53,406 bases of DNA from a virus. The position numbers and the translations under genes are program-made. Under the pieces are notes generated by a model, which was given only the letters and a program-made list of their open reading frames with translations, was not told the origin of the DNA and searched no databases. The stretch lies in the IMG/VR virus record IMGVR_UViG_3300014914_000006, positions 1 to 53,406 of that record. The stretch is one strand, 5' to 3'. This document shows positions 1 through 8,013 of the stretch, in pieces. How positions within the stretch are numbered: position 1 is the first letter of the stretch; each line of letters opens with the position of its first letter.

Positions 1-133
1 CTTTAGTTTTGAAACGAAACGAAAACAACTCATTGAACGAAAGGTATCAAAACTTGTATCAAATCCCCAAAACACATCTGAAAACTTTTTTTGAAAAATA
101 GAAAATAATTCATTGAACCTAAGGAGAATTAAA
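1..133. other. Left-end noncoding leader with direct repeats
   Basis: No gene is seen before the first start codon at 134. A 24-base unit occurs at 21-44 and again at 101-124 with 20 of 24 bases identical; the second copy ends in the AAGG ribosome-binding site of the first gene. An 8-base repeat GTATCAAA lies at 44-51 and 56-63. No convincing -35/-10 pair was found here, so the early promoter may lie in the right-end noncoding region if the genome is circular or circularly permuted. Confidence 0.5.
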
Positions 134-505
134 ATGAACGCAACTATCAACAACATCAGCAGAAACACTGTCAGAAAAATGTTGGCAAAAGAACATCAAC
201 TTGAAATCATTATGAAAACAGAGGAAGAATACAGAAAATTTGATGCTTTCATTTCTGTCATGCACAGTCTTGATCTTGACACTTCAGAAGCACATGCAAT
301 CAATGCTGGCACACTTGATCAATATGCAGATGCAATCAAGAAAGCAACAAGTCCGAGTGTTTTTCTGCAAAGAGAAGTTGAATCATGCTTGCCAGCAAGT
401 TGGCTTTATAGATTTGACAGTTTAGCTCAAAGACTATCAGGTGTTGAAAAAGAATCAATCACAGTAGATCAAAAATTAAAGTGTGCATTTTTCGAGGAGA
501 AATAA
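134..505 (+). CDS. Unknown early protein (123 aa)
   Basis: First gene of the rightward early arm. The ATG at 134 is chosen because AAGGAG lies at 121-126, eight bases upstream; an in-frame TTG at 113 has no such site. The protein is mostly helical in character, with many Glu, Lys and Ala residues and no motif, signal peptide or membrane segment that I recognise. It lies just before another small gene, typical of a phage early operon. No function can be assigned. Confidence 0.7.
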   Translation: MNATINNISRNTVRKMLAKEHQLEIIMKTEEEYRKFDAFISVMHSLDLDTSEAHAINAGTLDQYADAIKKATSPSVFLQREVESCLPASWLYRFDSLAQRLSGVEKESITVDQKLKCAFFEEK

Positions 506-507
506 TT

Positions 508-912
508 ATGATACAGAAATTCGTTGACAAGTTTATGGAAAACAAAGATGTGATTCGTGAAAACTTTGCAAAGAAACATCCTGAAAATTATACAGGAATT
601 GTCAAGTCAGTTGTTGAAATACTGAAAGATGACAGCTGGTATGAACAGCCAGATCACAGCAGGATTCATTTGATTGATGATGGTGATTATCAAGGCACAT
701 TTTTGTTTGTAATAGCAGCAGAAGGATATCAGCCATGTGTATATTGGTGTGTTCTTGTGTCATATGGATCTTGTAGTAGATGTGACACATTTGAAAGCAT
801 CAGGGAATATGGTGATGATAATCCAACAGAACAACAGCTGAATGATTATATGACCCTAGCACTTCACATTGTTCAAGGAATAAAAGAAATAAATAGTGAT
901 GATGAAAGCTGA
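508..912 (+). CDS. Conserved phage protein of unknown function (134 aa)
   Basis: Start at ATG 508, preceded by GAGGAGA at 494-500. The middle of the protein contains DDGDYQGTFLFVIAAEGYQP followed by a Cys-rich stretch, SYGSCSRCDTFE. I recall similar proteins in many phage early regions, always without assigned function, and the SCSRCD motif is their hallmark. The two close cysteines could bind metal, but that is a guess. It starts two bases after the previous stop codon, so the two are probably cotranscribed. Confidence 0.75.
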   Translation: MIQKFVDKFMENKDVIRENFAKKHPENYTGIVKSVVEILKDDSWYEQPDHSRIHLIDDGDYQGTFLFVIAAEGYQPCVYWCVLVSYGSCSRCDTFESIREYGDDNPTEQQLNDYMTLALHIVQGIKEINSDDES

Positions 913-924
913 AGGAGAATAATT

Positions 925-1509
925 ATGGATATTCCAACTGACATTGATCTGACTGTTTTTTCAGATGAACTGAAACAAGAACTTGAATATCGGATTGACT
1001 GTTTTGATGTCAATGACATTGAAAGTGAAGGTGACGAATTTCTGTATGAAGTGATCACTGATCTTGAAGGATTTCTTGTTGAACAAAACATCATGTCAAA
1101 ATGGAAAACAGAATTGCGGAAGTGGATGATTGCACGCAATGTATATATTGAAATCAGTGATGAAGAACTGAAAGATATGGTGATGCTTCCACGATCAGTC
1201 AAGAAATACGACTTTACATTGAACAAGACAAAATATATTTTCAATAAGCATTATCAAAACCCAGAAGAAAAGGAAGGATCTAAAATGTCAGAAGAAAATG
1301 AAAAGCAAATTGAAGCAAAAGATGAATTTGATTCTGTTGTGTGGAACATTTATATTACAGATCAAGAAGTGTCAGAATCAGTCACTGCTTTATGTGAAAA
1401 ACTTTCACTTTCTCGGAACATAGTTGTCGGACGGATACTGAAACGATATGCACCAGCATTGCTGAATAATGATAAAGAATTAATGTCAATTATTATAAAT
1501 GAAAAATAG
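925..1509 (+). CDS. Unknown early protein (194 aa)
   Basis: ATG at 925 follows AAGGAG with good spacing. The acidic N-terminal half (about residues 1-115) is joined by a charged linker rich in Glu and Lys (about 115-135) to a C-terminal segment (about 140-190) with predicted helices, including an ALCEKLSLSRNIVVGRILKR stretch that resembles a small helix-turn-helix or ribbon-helix-helix unit. That suggests possible DNA binding but is weak evidence. No family recognised. Confidence 0.7.
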   Translation: MDIPTDIDLTVFSDELKQELEYRIDCFDVNDIESEGDEFLYEVITDLEGFLVEQNIMSKWKTELRKWMIARNVYIEISDEELKDMVMLPRSVKKYDFTLNKTKYIFNKHYQNPEEKEGSKMSEENEKQIEAKDEFDSVVWNIYITDQEVSESVTALCEKLSLSRNIVVGRILKRYAPALLNNDKELMSIIINEK

Positions 1510-1520
1510 GAGTCAAACTC

Positions 1521-1802
1521 ATGGAACAGAAAATTTATGATTATGTCAATAAGAACATGAACCAAATAATTGATAAGTGGATAAGTCTGATTCAAGACAA
1601 GCATGGGCTGGCAGTCACAACTGCTTGTGAATTTTTTGGATGCTGTGAAGTTGCACTTGCTGATTATGTGTATGAATTTATGTCAGATGAAATTGATGAA
1701 GCAATTGAAATTGAAAAGCTGCAAGCAGAACAAGATGCAATTGAGCATCAAAAAGATATTGATATGCTGGACAGAGACTATGAAAACACTCGTGGACTAT
1801 AA
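1521..1802 (+). CDS. Unknown small acidic protein (93 aa)
   Basis: ATG at 1521 with TAGGAG upstream. The protein is helical and acidic at the C-terminus. It contains a TTACEFFGCCEVALADYVYE segment that could be a short helical DNA- or protein-binding unit. It lies in the string of small early genes and has no recognisable family. Confidence 0.65.
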   Translation: MEQKIYDYVNKNMNQIIDKWISLIQDKHGLAVTTACEFFGCCEVALADYVYEFMSDEIDEAIEIEKLQAEQDAIEHQKDIDMLDRDYENTRGL

Positions 1803-1818
1803 CTAAAGGGATTGAACG

Positions 1819-2118
1819 ATGCTACAAAAAGAAACACGCCCAACGGCTGATGAAGTGATTGAACATTATCGCAATATGCCAGAGTATCAAGAGACATTAA
1901 GGCAACATGAAACCTATCAAGTTTGCGGTGCCAGAGCAAGATATTCCGATGATGAAATGATTGAAATATTGAACAGTTCAGAAACACTTCTGGATGCCTC
2001 TGAAAAAAGTGGATTGTCACAGATTCATCTTTATCAAATGTCAAGAAAATTGCAAGCTGTTGATTATGAAATCAAGAAATTGAAATTTGTTACAAACGGA
2101 GAAAAGCAAAATGGATGA
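1819..2118 (+). CDS. Small protein with possible helix-turn-helix (99 aa)
   Basis: ATG at 1819 with AAAGGG upstream. Residues about 42-80 (YSDDEMIEILNSSETLLDAS and onward through SGLSQIHLYQMSRKLQ) read like a helix-turn-helix: a helix, a short turn, then a serine-rich recognition helix. It could be a small transcriptional regulator or DNA-binding accessory protein. The end overlaps the start of the next gene by eight bases, so the two are translationally linked. Function is inference only. Confidence 0.6.
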   Translation: MLQKETRPTADEVIEHYRNMPEYQETLRQHETYQVCGARARYSDDEMIEILNSSETLLDASEKSGLSQIHLYQMSRKLQAVDYEIKKLKFVTNGEKQNG

Positions 2119-2389
2119 ACACGTAAATGACTTCGCCACAAAATTGCATGAAGTAAATGTTGAAAAAAAGATATTAAGAATTGATCCTGAAACTAAGCTG
2201 AAACGAGCAAAAGAAGCAGTTGAAGATTATCGTGATTCAGTTGCATCAGGCTTCAACGATCTGATTAATAAAATCACTGAAGCATATGAAGGAATTATTG
2301 TGCAACTTCAAAATGACAACGATCAGCAGCTTGATCAGATTTATGATCTTCAGCAAGACATTGAGAAACTTAAAGAAGAAAGGAAATAA
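2111..2389 (+). CDS. Coiled-coil protein (92 aa)
   Basis: Start chosen at ATG 2111, preceded by GGAGAAAAG; an in-frame TTG at 2087 lacks a ribosome-binding site. Almost the whole protein is charged alpha-helix, and the last 35 residues (around QLDQIYDLQQDIEKLKEERK) form a clear heptad pattern, so it probably oligomerises. Overlaps the preceding gene by eight bases. No function assigned. Confidence 0.65.
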   Translation: MDEHVNDFATKLHEVNVEKKILRIDPETKLKRAKEAVEDYRDSVASGFNDLINKITEAYEGIIVQLQNDNDQQLDQIYDLQQDIEKLKEERK

Positions 2390-2390
2390 T

Positions 2391-2606
2391 ATGCCACGAC
2401 CACGCCCTGCAAGCGAAAAGACAATATTCTGGCTTAAAAAGAATGTTCATGGAAGTTGGGTCAAATTTATTGAATTTTTGGAATGTCAAATCAATTCACC
2501 ATTGGCTGGTACAAGAATCACAACGCAATGTCAAATGGATTTGCCAACTGTTTTGAGATTGAAAAAGCAAACGATTGTTCCAAGGAGTTCAAAAAATGAC
2601 AAATGA
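2391..2606 (+). CDS. Unknown small basic protein (71 aa)
   Basis: ATG at 2391 follows AAGGAAATA, one base after the previous stop. The product is basic, with a Pro/Arg N-terminus (MPRPRPASEKT) and one Trp-rich patch. It overlaps the start of the nuclease gene at 2596 by eleven bases, which argues for translational coupling. No family recognised. Confidence 0.6.
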   Translation: MPRPRPASEKTIFWLKKNVHGSWVKFIEFLECQINSPLAGTRITTQCQMDLPTVLRLKKQTIVPRSSKNDK

Positions 2607-3705
2607 AATCCATCCAAGCTCAGTTGCTAGAATATTGAAATGCGGCATGAGCAAAAACACGCCTGACACAATTATTGATTCGAGTTCGAAACCTGCAAGA
2701 ATGGGTTCTGCAATGCACGAAGTTCTTGCACATATGATCAGCAACAATCTTGAAGCACGCCCTGATCTGAAACCGTATTTAAAAAAGTATGATCTGGCAG
2801 ATGAAGATCAACTTGGATATTTGACATGGGCTGGCTTTGAAGCATGGAAAGAAATACGTGATGACATCAAAGTTCTTGGCATTGAAGCACAAGGAATTGT
2901 TCACATACAAGATGATTGGGCAGTGACAGGAACAACTGATCTATACGGTGAAACATTAACCGATGAACTCGTTGTCCTTGATTGGAAATCTTCACAAGCA
3001 GAATCCGACACGGAATCACAGTTGACAGCCTATGCCTTTTTGATCAGCAAAACTTTGAAAAAGAATTATGAAACAATTAAATTGATCACTGTTTGGGCAA
3101 GACTTCAAACAATCACCATTGTTGACATCACAGCTGCCGAACTTGAAAAGTTTGAAGATGATTTGATGGAGTCAATCGTGTCTGATCAGTATTCACCCGG
3201 TGATCATTGCTTGTATTGTTCACATCAATATGAATGTGAAGCAAAAAGTAAGATGTTGATTTCAGTTTCAAATGATCTTCAAATAAAAAGTGACAACTCA
3301 ATTGCAAGCATCATTGATCTTGCAAAGCAATATCCAAAAGTGAAGATTCTTGAACAAGCAATCAAAGATTTCAAAGACATTGTGAAAGATCATCTGAAGA
3401 ACAATGATCCAGTGCTGCTTGACGATGGGCAATATCTTGGATTATCAACACGGAAAACTGAAAAACTTGTATCAGACAAAGCATATGAAATGATTTGTGA
3501 AGAAATTGGAATTGAAGTGTCAGAATCATTCAACACTTTCAAAGATGCAATATCTTTGAACAAATCAAAAGCATTGAAAATTATTTCAGATCAAGCTCCA
3601 CGTGGAGAAAAGAAAGAAGCAAAAGCAGCTTTCATTGAAAAGCTGAAAGAAGAAAAAGCAATGACTGTAAGTGAAACATTCCTATTTAATATCTCTGGAG
3701 GATAA
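2596..3705 (+). CDS. Cas4/RecB-like PD-(D/E)XK nuclease with Fe-S cysteines
   Basis: A 369-residue exonuclease-type protein, most like the phage DUF2800/RecB-fold group. The RecB nuclease motifs appear in order: H41 in GSAMHEVLAHM, D115 in GTTDL, D129-W-K131 in VLDWKSS, and Q142-x3-Y146. Four cysteines, C16 near the N-terminus and C205, C208, C214 after the nuclease core, match the split Cys arrangement of the Fe-S cluster in Cas4 and AddB. The family degrades duplex ends to make single-stranded tails. The neighbouring annealing-type protein and SSB fit a phage recombination module. The ATG at 2596 (CAAGGAG upstream) is preferred over an in-frame TTG at 2575. The C-terminal 120 residues are helical and probably structural. 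Confidence 0.85.
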   Translation: MTNEIHPSSVARILKCGMSKNTPDTIIDSSSKPARMGSAMHEVLAHMISNNLEARPDLKPYLKKYDLADEDQLGYLTWAGFEAWKEIRDDIKVLGIEAQGIVHIQDDWAVTGTTDLYGETLTDELVVLDWKSSQAESDTESQLTAYAFLISKTLKKNYETIKLITVWARLQTITIVDITAAELEKFEDDLMESIVSDQYSPGDHCLYCSHQYECEAKSKMLISVSNDLQIKSDNSIASIIDLAKQYPKVKILEQAIKDFKDIVKDHLKNNDPVLLDDGQYLGLSTRKTEKLVSDKAYEMICEEIGIEVSESFNTFKDAISLNKSKALKIISDQAPRGEKKEAKAAFIEKLKEEKAMTVSETFLFNISGG

Positions 3706-3709
3706 TCTT

Positions 3710-3967
3710 ATGGGAAATAGATCGTATCCAGTAATAGGTCAAATGCAACCACAACGAAAATCAGGCAGGGTGTATTTTACAAAAAAACGCAAGTGCCAAC
3801 TATGCGGTAAAATATCAGAAAAAGGAAAAAGTTTTATTATTGATATTCAAGTGAATTATTTTAGGGGCGATGATGAAGTATTTTTGATTTGCAGTAAATG
3901 TGCTAGCAAACAAAAAGATAAATTGCTCAGTGAATTATTTGAAAAAATATTAGGAGACAGCAAATGA
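3710..3967 (+). CDS. Small zinc-ribbon protein (85 aa)
   Basis: ATG at 3710 follows GGAGGATAA. Two CxxC pairs, CQLCGK and CSKCASK, about 35 residues apart, form a probable zinc ribbon. The N-terminus is basic. It sits between the nuclease and the putative annealing protein and overlaps the latter by four bases (ATGA), so it may work in the same recombination module, for example by binding nucleic acid. The role is inferred from context only. Confidence 0.65.
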   Translation: MGNRSYPVIGQMQPQRKSGRVYFTKKRKCQLCGKISEKGKSFIIDIQVNYFRGDDEVFLICSKCASKQKDKLLSELFEKILGDSK

Positions 3968-5061
3968 ACAACAAGATTGAAAAGCCAAAAGATGAAAACA
4001 TGATTGTTGCTGTCAGTGATACATATGCAGCAATGATCAAGGGTGAAGTTGACATACAAATTGCAACAGCACACGCCTATCCACGCAGCATCACGAAGTT
4101 CAAAGAGCAAGTTCTTGCACTTGCAGGATTGGATGAAGAAACTGCACAAAGTTGTTTCTATGCTTTACCTCGTGCTGGCAAATTAATCAAAGGTGAGTCT
4201 GTCAGATTTGCAGAAATTGTTGCATCAAGCTATGGCAATTTACGTGTTCAATCAAGAGTCATTGGCATTGATGAAAAGTTTGTCACTTGTGAAGGAGTCT
4301 GTCACGATCTTGAAAACAACATTGCCGTTTCAGTTCAAGTGAAAAGACGGATCACAAAGAAGAACGGTCAACGGTATGATGATGACATGATAATGACATC
4401 TTCAAATGCTGGCTGTTCTATTGCTCTAAGAAATGCAGTTTTCAGAGTTGTGCCAAGAGCATTGATCAAAACTGTCATTGACAAAGTTGAAAAAACTGGC
4501 ATGGGTGATGAACGAACCTTTGACATGAAAAAGATCGCCTGCTTTGAACACTTCAAAAAGATGGGAGTTTCAAAAGAAGAACTGTTCAGAGTGCTTGACA
4601 AAAAAGGTGAAGATGATGTTGACATTGAAGATTTGTCAACACTCCGTGGTTTGCTCAATGCAATTGATGAAGGCACAGCAACAATTGAAGCAACATTCAA
4701 ACAGACTTCAAAAAGTGCAAATTTGAACGCTGGCAAGCATTCTACCAAAAAAGAGCCAAAACAGCCGAAAAACGAGTCCAAAACAGAAAGTGAGTCTGAT
4801 ACTAGCGAGAATAAGAAAGAATCGCCCACAAGCGAAGCCACGCAGCCTGACAAGCAACCAGAAGCACAGCAAGAAGAAACAAAGCCAGCTGAAGAAAAGC
4901 CAGCTGCAAATGTTGAAATGATGATCAATAAGTTTGGTGAACTCGGTATTGATAGTGATCAGCTTGCAGTTTACATCGGAAAGTCATTGAGTCAAATTGA
5001 TGATGATGACCACTTGATATTGATTGAATATTATAAAGAAGTTGTGGCAAATCAAAAATAG
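3964..5061 (+). CDS. Putative recombination (ssDNA-annealing-type) protein
   Basis: A 365-residue protein with a globular core (about 1-215), a low-complexity Lys/Pro/Glu/Ser linker (about 245-310) and a small C-terminal helical domain (about 313-363). The core contains PRAGKLIKGESVRFAEIVAS followed by YGNLRVQ, a pattern I know from a widespread phage family found beside RecB-like nucleases and SSB and often called recombination proteins. The core-linker-small-domain layout is also seen in RecT/Erf-type annealing proteins. The annealing role is inference from context and layout; no catalytic motif is expected. GGAGA precedes the ATG at 3964. Confidence 0.55.
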   Translation: MNNKIEKPKDENMIVAVSDTYAAMIKGEVDIQIATAHAYPRSITKFKEQVLALAGLDEETAQSCFYALPRAGKLIKGESVRFAEIVASSYGNLRVQSRVIGIDEKFVTCEGVCHDLENNIAVSVQVKRRITKKNGQRYDDDMIMTSSNAGCSIALRNAVFRVVPRALIKTVIDKVEKTGMGDERTFDMKKIACFEHFKKMGVSKEELFRVLDKKGEDDVDIEDLSTLRGLLNAIDEGTATIEATFKQTSKSANLNAGKHSTKKEPKQPKNESKTESESDTSENKKESPTSEATQPDKQPEAQQEETKPAEEKPAANVEMMINKFGELGIDSDQLAVYIGKSLSQIDDDDHLILIEYYKEVVANQK

Positions 5062-5073
5062 AAAGGAAGTCAA

Positions 5074-6135
5074 ATGACAGAAGAAACGAAAGAACTTGTA
5101 TTGTTCAACGCTGATGAAATCAGTCCGCAATTATTGTTTGAAGGTGAAACACTTGGCAATATGCTTGAAGATATTGCAGTCCAAGCTCGGTCAGTTATTC
5201 GTGACATATCAACTCCAGCTGGCAGAAAGAACATTGCTTCACTTGCTGCAAAGATTGCAAGAACAAAAACAACGATTGATGGCTTTGGAAAAGCTCTTGT
5301 GTCAGATTGGAAAACAAAGTCAAAAGCTGTGGATATTGAACGCAAACAAGCAAGAGAATTTTTGGATGCTTTGAAGGTTGAAATTCGTGACCCCTTGACT
5401 GAATATGAGAATAAAGAAAAGCAACGTATTAGTGACCATGAATTTTATATTTCAACAATACAAGGTGCTTGTGAAAGCACAGATGGACTTTCAGTTGAAA
5501 AACTTGAAAAACGGATAATTCTTGCTGACAAAGCCTATGATCGTAAATGGGAAGAGTTTTCAAAAAGAGCAAATGAAATAAAAGATGCTGCTGTTCTGAA
5601 GTTGAACAATCTTATTAATATTCAGAAAAAACGTGATGCTGAAAAAGCAGAACTTCAACGCTTGCAGAAAGCAGAAAAGGAACGCCTGCAAAAAGAACGT
5701 GATGAAAAACTAAAGCAAGAAGCATCTGACAAAGCACAGGCTGAAGCAGAAAAGAAAGCTGAAGTTGAACGTCAAAAACTGCAAGATGAAAAAGATGAAG
5801 CAGATCGCAAATTGAAGCAAGCTGCCATTGATGCTGAAAAAGCAGAAATGAAAGCGGAAATGGAAAAGCAAGAAGCAATTGAAGCCGAACGTGAAAGAGT
5901 TGCAAAAGAAAATGCTGCAAAAGAAAAAGCAGAATTGAAACATGCAAACAACAAACGCAACATTGAAAAAGTCAGACGTGAAGTCAATGAGGATTTGGCA
6001 AAATTCCTGATCGAGTGCTTAAAATTAGATGGAAAGGTGCTGTCAAGTATTAATCTTGACGTTCTGTCTTTGCAGCTAGTGGATTTTATTGACGCTGGCA
6101 ATGTCCGTCATTTGGAAATTAATTATACAAATTGA
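5074..6135 (+). CDS. Long coiled-coil protein of recombination module (353 aa)
   Basis: The N-terminal 120 residues include STPAGRKNIASLAAKIARTK and DALKVEIRDPLTEYENKEKQ, the signature of a conserved phage family of unknown activity that usually lies next to recombination genes. From about residue 170 to 300 the protein is an unbroken charged coiled coil of Lys, Glu, Ala and Gln. The C-terminal 50 residues are compact. Start ATG at 5074 has AAAGGAAG upstream. A structural or oligomeric partner of the recombination proteins is likely but unproven. Confidence 0.65.
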   Translation: MTEETKELVLFNADEISPQLLFEGETLGNMLEDIAVQARSVIRDISTPAGRKNIASLAAKIARTKTTIDGFGKALVSDWKTKSKAVDIERKQAREFLDALKVEIRDPLTEYENKEKQRISDHEFYISTIQGACESTDGLSVEKLEKRIILADKAYDRKWEEFSKRANEIKDAAVLKLNNLINIQKKRDAEKAELQRLQKAEKERLQKERDEKLKQEASDKAQAEAEKKAEVERQKLQDEKDEADRKLKQAAIDAEKAEMKAEMEKQEAIEAERERVAKENAAKEKAELKHANNKRNIEKVRREVNEDLAKFLIECLKLDGKVLSSINLDVLSLQLVDFIDAGNVRHLEINYTN

Positions 6136-6149
6136 ATAAGGAAAATTTT

Positions 6150-6563
6150 ATGAACTCATGCAATTTCACAGGAAGATTGACAAACGATCCAGATCCTAAA
6201 TTCACTGGCGGTGGCACGGAAGTTTCAAACTTCTGTGTTGCCGTTGATATGGGCAAAGACAAGCAAGGCGAAAAACAAACTGAATTTGTCAACATGACAG
6301 CCTATGGCAAAGTTGCTGAAACTATCAACAAGTGGATGTCAAAGGGATCTGAAATTGCTGTCACTGGAAAATTCAGAACTGACAGATGGGAAGATAAAGA
6401 GTCAGGTTCAAAAAGAAGCAAATGCTATATCGTGGTGGATTATTTTAATTTCATTGGCAGTAAACCAAAAACAGGATCGAATGAAAATTATAAACCACCG
6501 GGAACTCCACAATCACCAGCAAAAGAATATGATGAAGATGACAGTCAAGCAATACCTTTTTGA
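6150..6563 (+). CDS. ssb: Single-stranded DNA-binding protein
   Basis: A 137-residue SSB with an OB fold. The start NSCNFTGRLTNDPDPKF and the later EFVNMTAYGKVAETINKWM and GSEIAVTGKFRTDRWEDKE segments are typical. The tail is Pro/Asn/Asp-rich and ends in DDSQAIPF, the acidic tip that in bacterial SSBs recruits partner proteins. The product coats ssDNA during replication and recombination. ATG at 6150 (AAGGAAAA upstream) is preferred over the in-frame TTG at 6132. It is the last gene before a promoter-containing gap. Confidence 0.93.
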   Translation: MNSCNFTGRLTNDPDPKFTGGGTEVSNFCVAVDMGKDKQGEKQTEFVNMTAYGKVAETINKWMSKGSEIAVTGKFRTDRWEDKESGSKRSKCYIVVDYFNFIGSKPKTGSNENYKPPGTPQSPAKEYDEDDSQAIPF

Positions 6564-6565
6564 TC

Positions 6566-6593
6566 TTTACAAATCTATATTTTGTAGTATAAT
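6566..6593 (+). promoter_or_regulatory. Sigma70-type promoter
   Basis: TTTACA (6566-6571) and a perfect TATAAT (6588-6593) are separated by 16 bases, just after the ssb stop codon and reading towards the HNH and replication genes. It is the best sigma70-like match I found in the window. Transcription would start near 6600, placing the 6628-6694 hairpin in the 5' leader. Confidence 0.65.
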
Positions 6594-6627
6594 GGTTATG
6601 TTGACTCTGCAAACTCAATAACTATTA

Positions 6628-6694
6628 ATATTCCTAACTTGGGCATTCTAGCCACCTTGCAGGGTCAATCTAGGATGCTCTTGTTTGGGAATAT
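6628..6694 (+). ncRNA. Long imperfect hairpin in 5' leader of HNH gene
   Basis: Three stacked helices: ATATTCCTAA (6628-6637) with TTGGGAATAT (6685-6694); GGGCATTCTAG (6641-6651) with CTAGGATGCTC (6670-6680); and ACCT (6654-6657) with GGGT (6662-6665) closing a TGCA loop. Only small internal loops interrupt them. The structure ends one base before the ACGGAG ribosome-binding site of the HNH gene. There is no T-run after it, so it is not a standard terminator. It may control translation, be a processing site, or mark a mobile insertion. Confidence 0.55.
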
Positions 6695-6706
6695 ACGGAG
6701 AATCAC

Positions 6707-7243
6707 ATGAAAAAATGTAGAACTTGCGGTAAAAAATTGCCTTTGTCAGAATATTACAAACATTCTGAAATGTTAGATGGACACTTAAACATCTGCAAAG
6801 AATGCACAAAGAATAGAATCACAAAACATCGTGAAAACAATATTGATCGCATTCGTGAATATGATAGAAAAAGAGGATTGCTAGAACATCGAAAGTCTGC
6901 AAATAGAAAACGCTCTGTAAATTACAATAAACTAGAAACAACAAGGGCAAGACATAGAAAGTGTATAGCAAGAAATAAAGACAAGATGGCAATGTCAGCA
7001 ATATCTTACAGGAAAAAATATCCAGAAAAATACATTGCTAAAATAAAAACTGGCAACGCTATGAGAAATGGCAAATTAATAAAGCAGCCGTGTGTTAAAT
7101 GTGGATCTACTGAAAATATAAATGCTCACCATGAAGATTACAGCAAGCCGTTAGAAATTATCTGGTTATGCAGATTTCATCATGGAGAACGTCACAGAGA
7201 AATCAATGAACAAAAACGAAATAAATTAAAAAAAGTAAAATGA
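6707..7243 (+). CDS. HNH endonuclease, free-standing homing type
   Basis: A 178-residue protein. The N-terminus carries a zinc finger (CRTCGKKLPLSEYYKH, then CKECTKNR). A long basic helical middle leads to the HNH core: CVKCGSTENINAHHEDYSKP, then the IIWLCRFHHGERH segment. The paired CxxC and the HH...HH residues are the metal and catalytic centre. Such enzymes nick or cut DNA and spread by homing; some phage HNH proteins act in packaging, but this one sits between ssb and the replication initiator, far from terminase. It is preceded by its own promoter and hairpin, which suits a later insertion. Confidence 0.85.
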   Translation: MKKCRTCGKKLPLSEYYKHSEMLDGHLNICKECTKNRITKHRENNIDRIREYDRKRGLLEHRKSANRKRSVNYNKLETTRARHRKCIARNKDKMAMSAISYRKKYPEKYIAKIKTGNAMRNGKLIKQPCVKCGSTENINAHHEDYSKPLEIIWLCRFHHGERHREINEQKRNKLKKVK

Positions 7244-7260
7244 AACAAAGGAGTATAAAA

Positions 7261-8013
7261 GTGGCAAAAAGATTCACAGAAAAAAACAAATGGCATGACA
7301 CTTGGTATCGTGAACTGTCACCGAATGCAAAAAATGTGTATGAATATATGTGTGATAATTGCACGATTGCTGGACTGTTTGAAATTGATCACTGGCTGAT
7401 GGGAATGTTAATCGGCTTCTCTGAAGATGATGCAAAGAAAGCATTTCAAGAATGTTTGAAAGATAAAAAGGAGGGATCCATTAAAGTTGAGGTTGTCAAG
7501 GGCAAAGCATTTCTTTGGAACTATGTCAGACAGCAGCAACCGAAAGGATTGTATGACAGCAACAAAGCACACAAGGGATTAATTCGTGAGCTTGAAACAT
7601 TGTCATCAAAATTTGAAGGTGCAAAACTTGCACTTGAATGGGGATATAAGGAATCAAGCAAAGATCCAAAAGATGACAGCTTGAAAAGCAAAGTCGGATA
7701 CACAAAAGACTTTGAAAGGTTCTGGCTGGCATACCCACAACGCATTGGGTCAAACCCTAAGAAGCCTGCCTATGACAAGTTCAAGCAGATCATCAAGAAA
7801 GGTGAAGCAACAGCTGATGACATGATCACTGGTGCAAAACATTATGCTGATCACATGCACAAAATTGATCGTGTTAATACTGAATTTATAAAGATGGCAA
7901 AAACATTCCTGAACCAACGGGAATTTAATGATTACAAAGATCAAGTGCATCAGCCAGCAAAGATCTTGAGGAAAGAAGAAACTGGCGGCATTTCTCAATT
8001 CGGTGATAACTAA
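7261..8013 (+). CDS. Replication initiator / helicase-loader protein
   Basis: A 250-residue protein. The N-terminal part (KWHDTWYRELSPNAKNVYEY onward, about residues 1-90) looks like the winged-helix domain of phage replisome organisers. The C-terminal part contains FERFWLAYPQRIGSNPKKPA and a conserved helical tail ending in TFLNQREFNDY, a combination common in phage O/DnaD-like proteins encoded beside DnaB. GTG at 7261 is chosen because AAAGGAG lies seven bases upstream, while the in-frame ATG at 7240 has none. The stop codon overlaps the helicase start (TAATG). Confidence 0.75.
   Translation: MAKRFTEKNKWHDTWYRELSPNAKNVYEYMCDNCTIAGLFEIDHWLMGMLIGFSEDDAKKAFQECLKDKKEGSIKVEVVKGKAFLWNYVRQQQPKGLYDSNKAHKGLIRELETLSSKFEGAKLALEWGYKESSKDPKDDSLKSKVGYTKDFERFWLAYPQRIGSNPKKPAYDKFKQIIKKGEATADDMITGAKHYADHMHKIDRVNTEFIKMAKTFLNQREFNDYKDQVHQPAKILRKEETGGISQFGDN

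Noticed and set aside
4368-4928. Long antisense open frame (186 codons) opposite the annealing-type gene
   Set aside because: Its sequence is the Ser/Phe-rich shadow typical of the reverse complement of Lys/Glu-rich coding sequence; it has no ribosome-binding site and lies wholly in a good gene.
6564-7260. Group I or II intron carrying the HNH gene
   Set aside because: ssb and the replication initiator are each intact and not split by this segment, and no intron core helices were seen; a free-standing endonuclease explains it.
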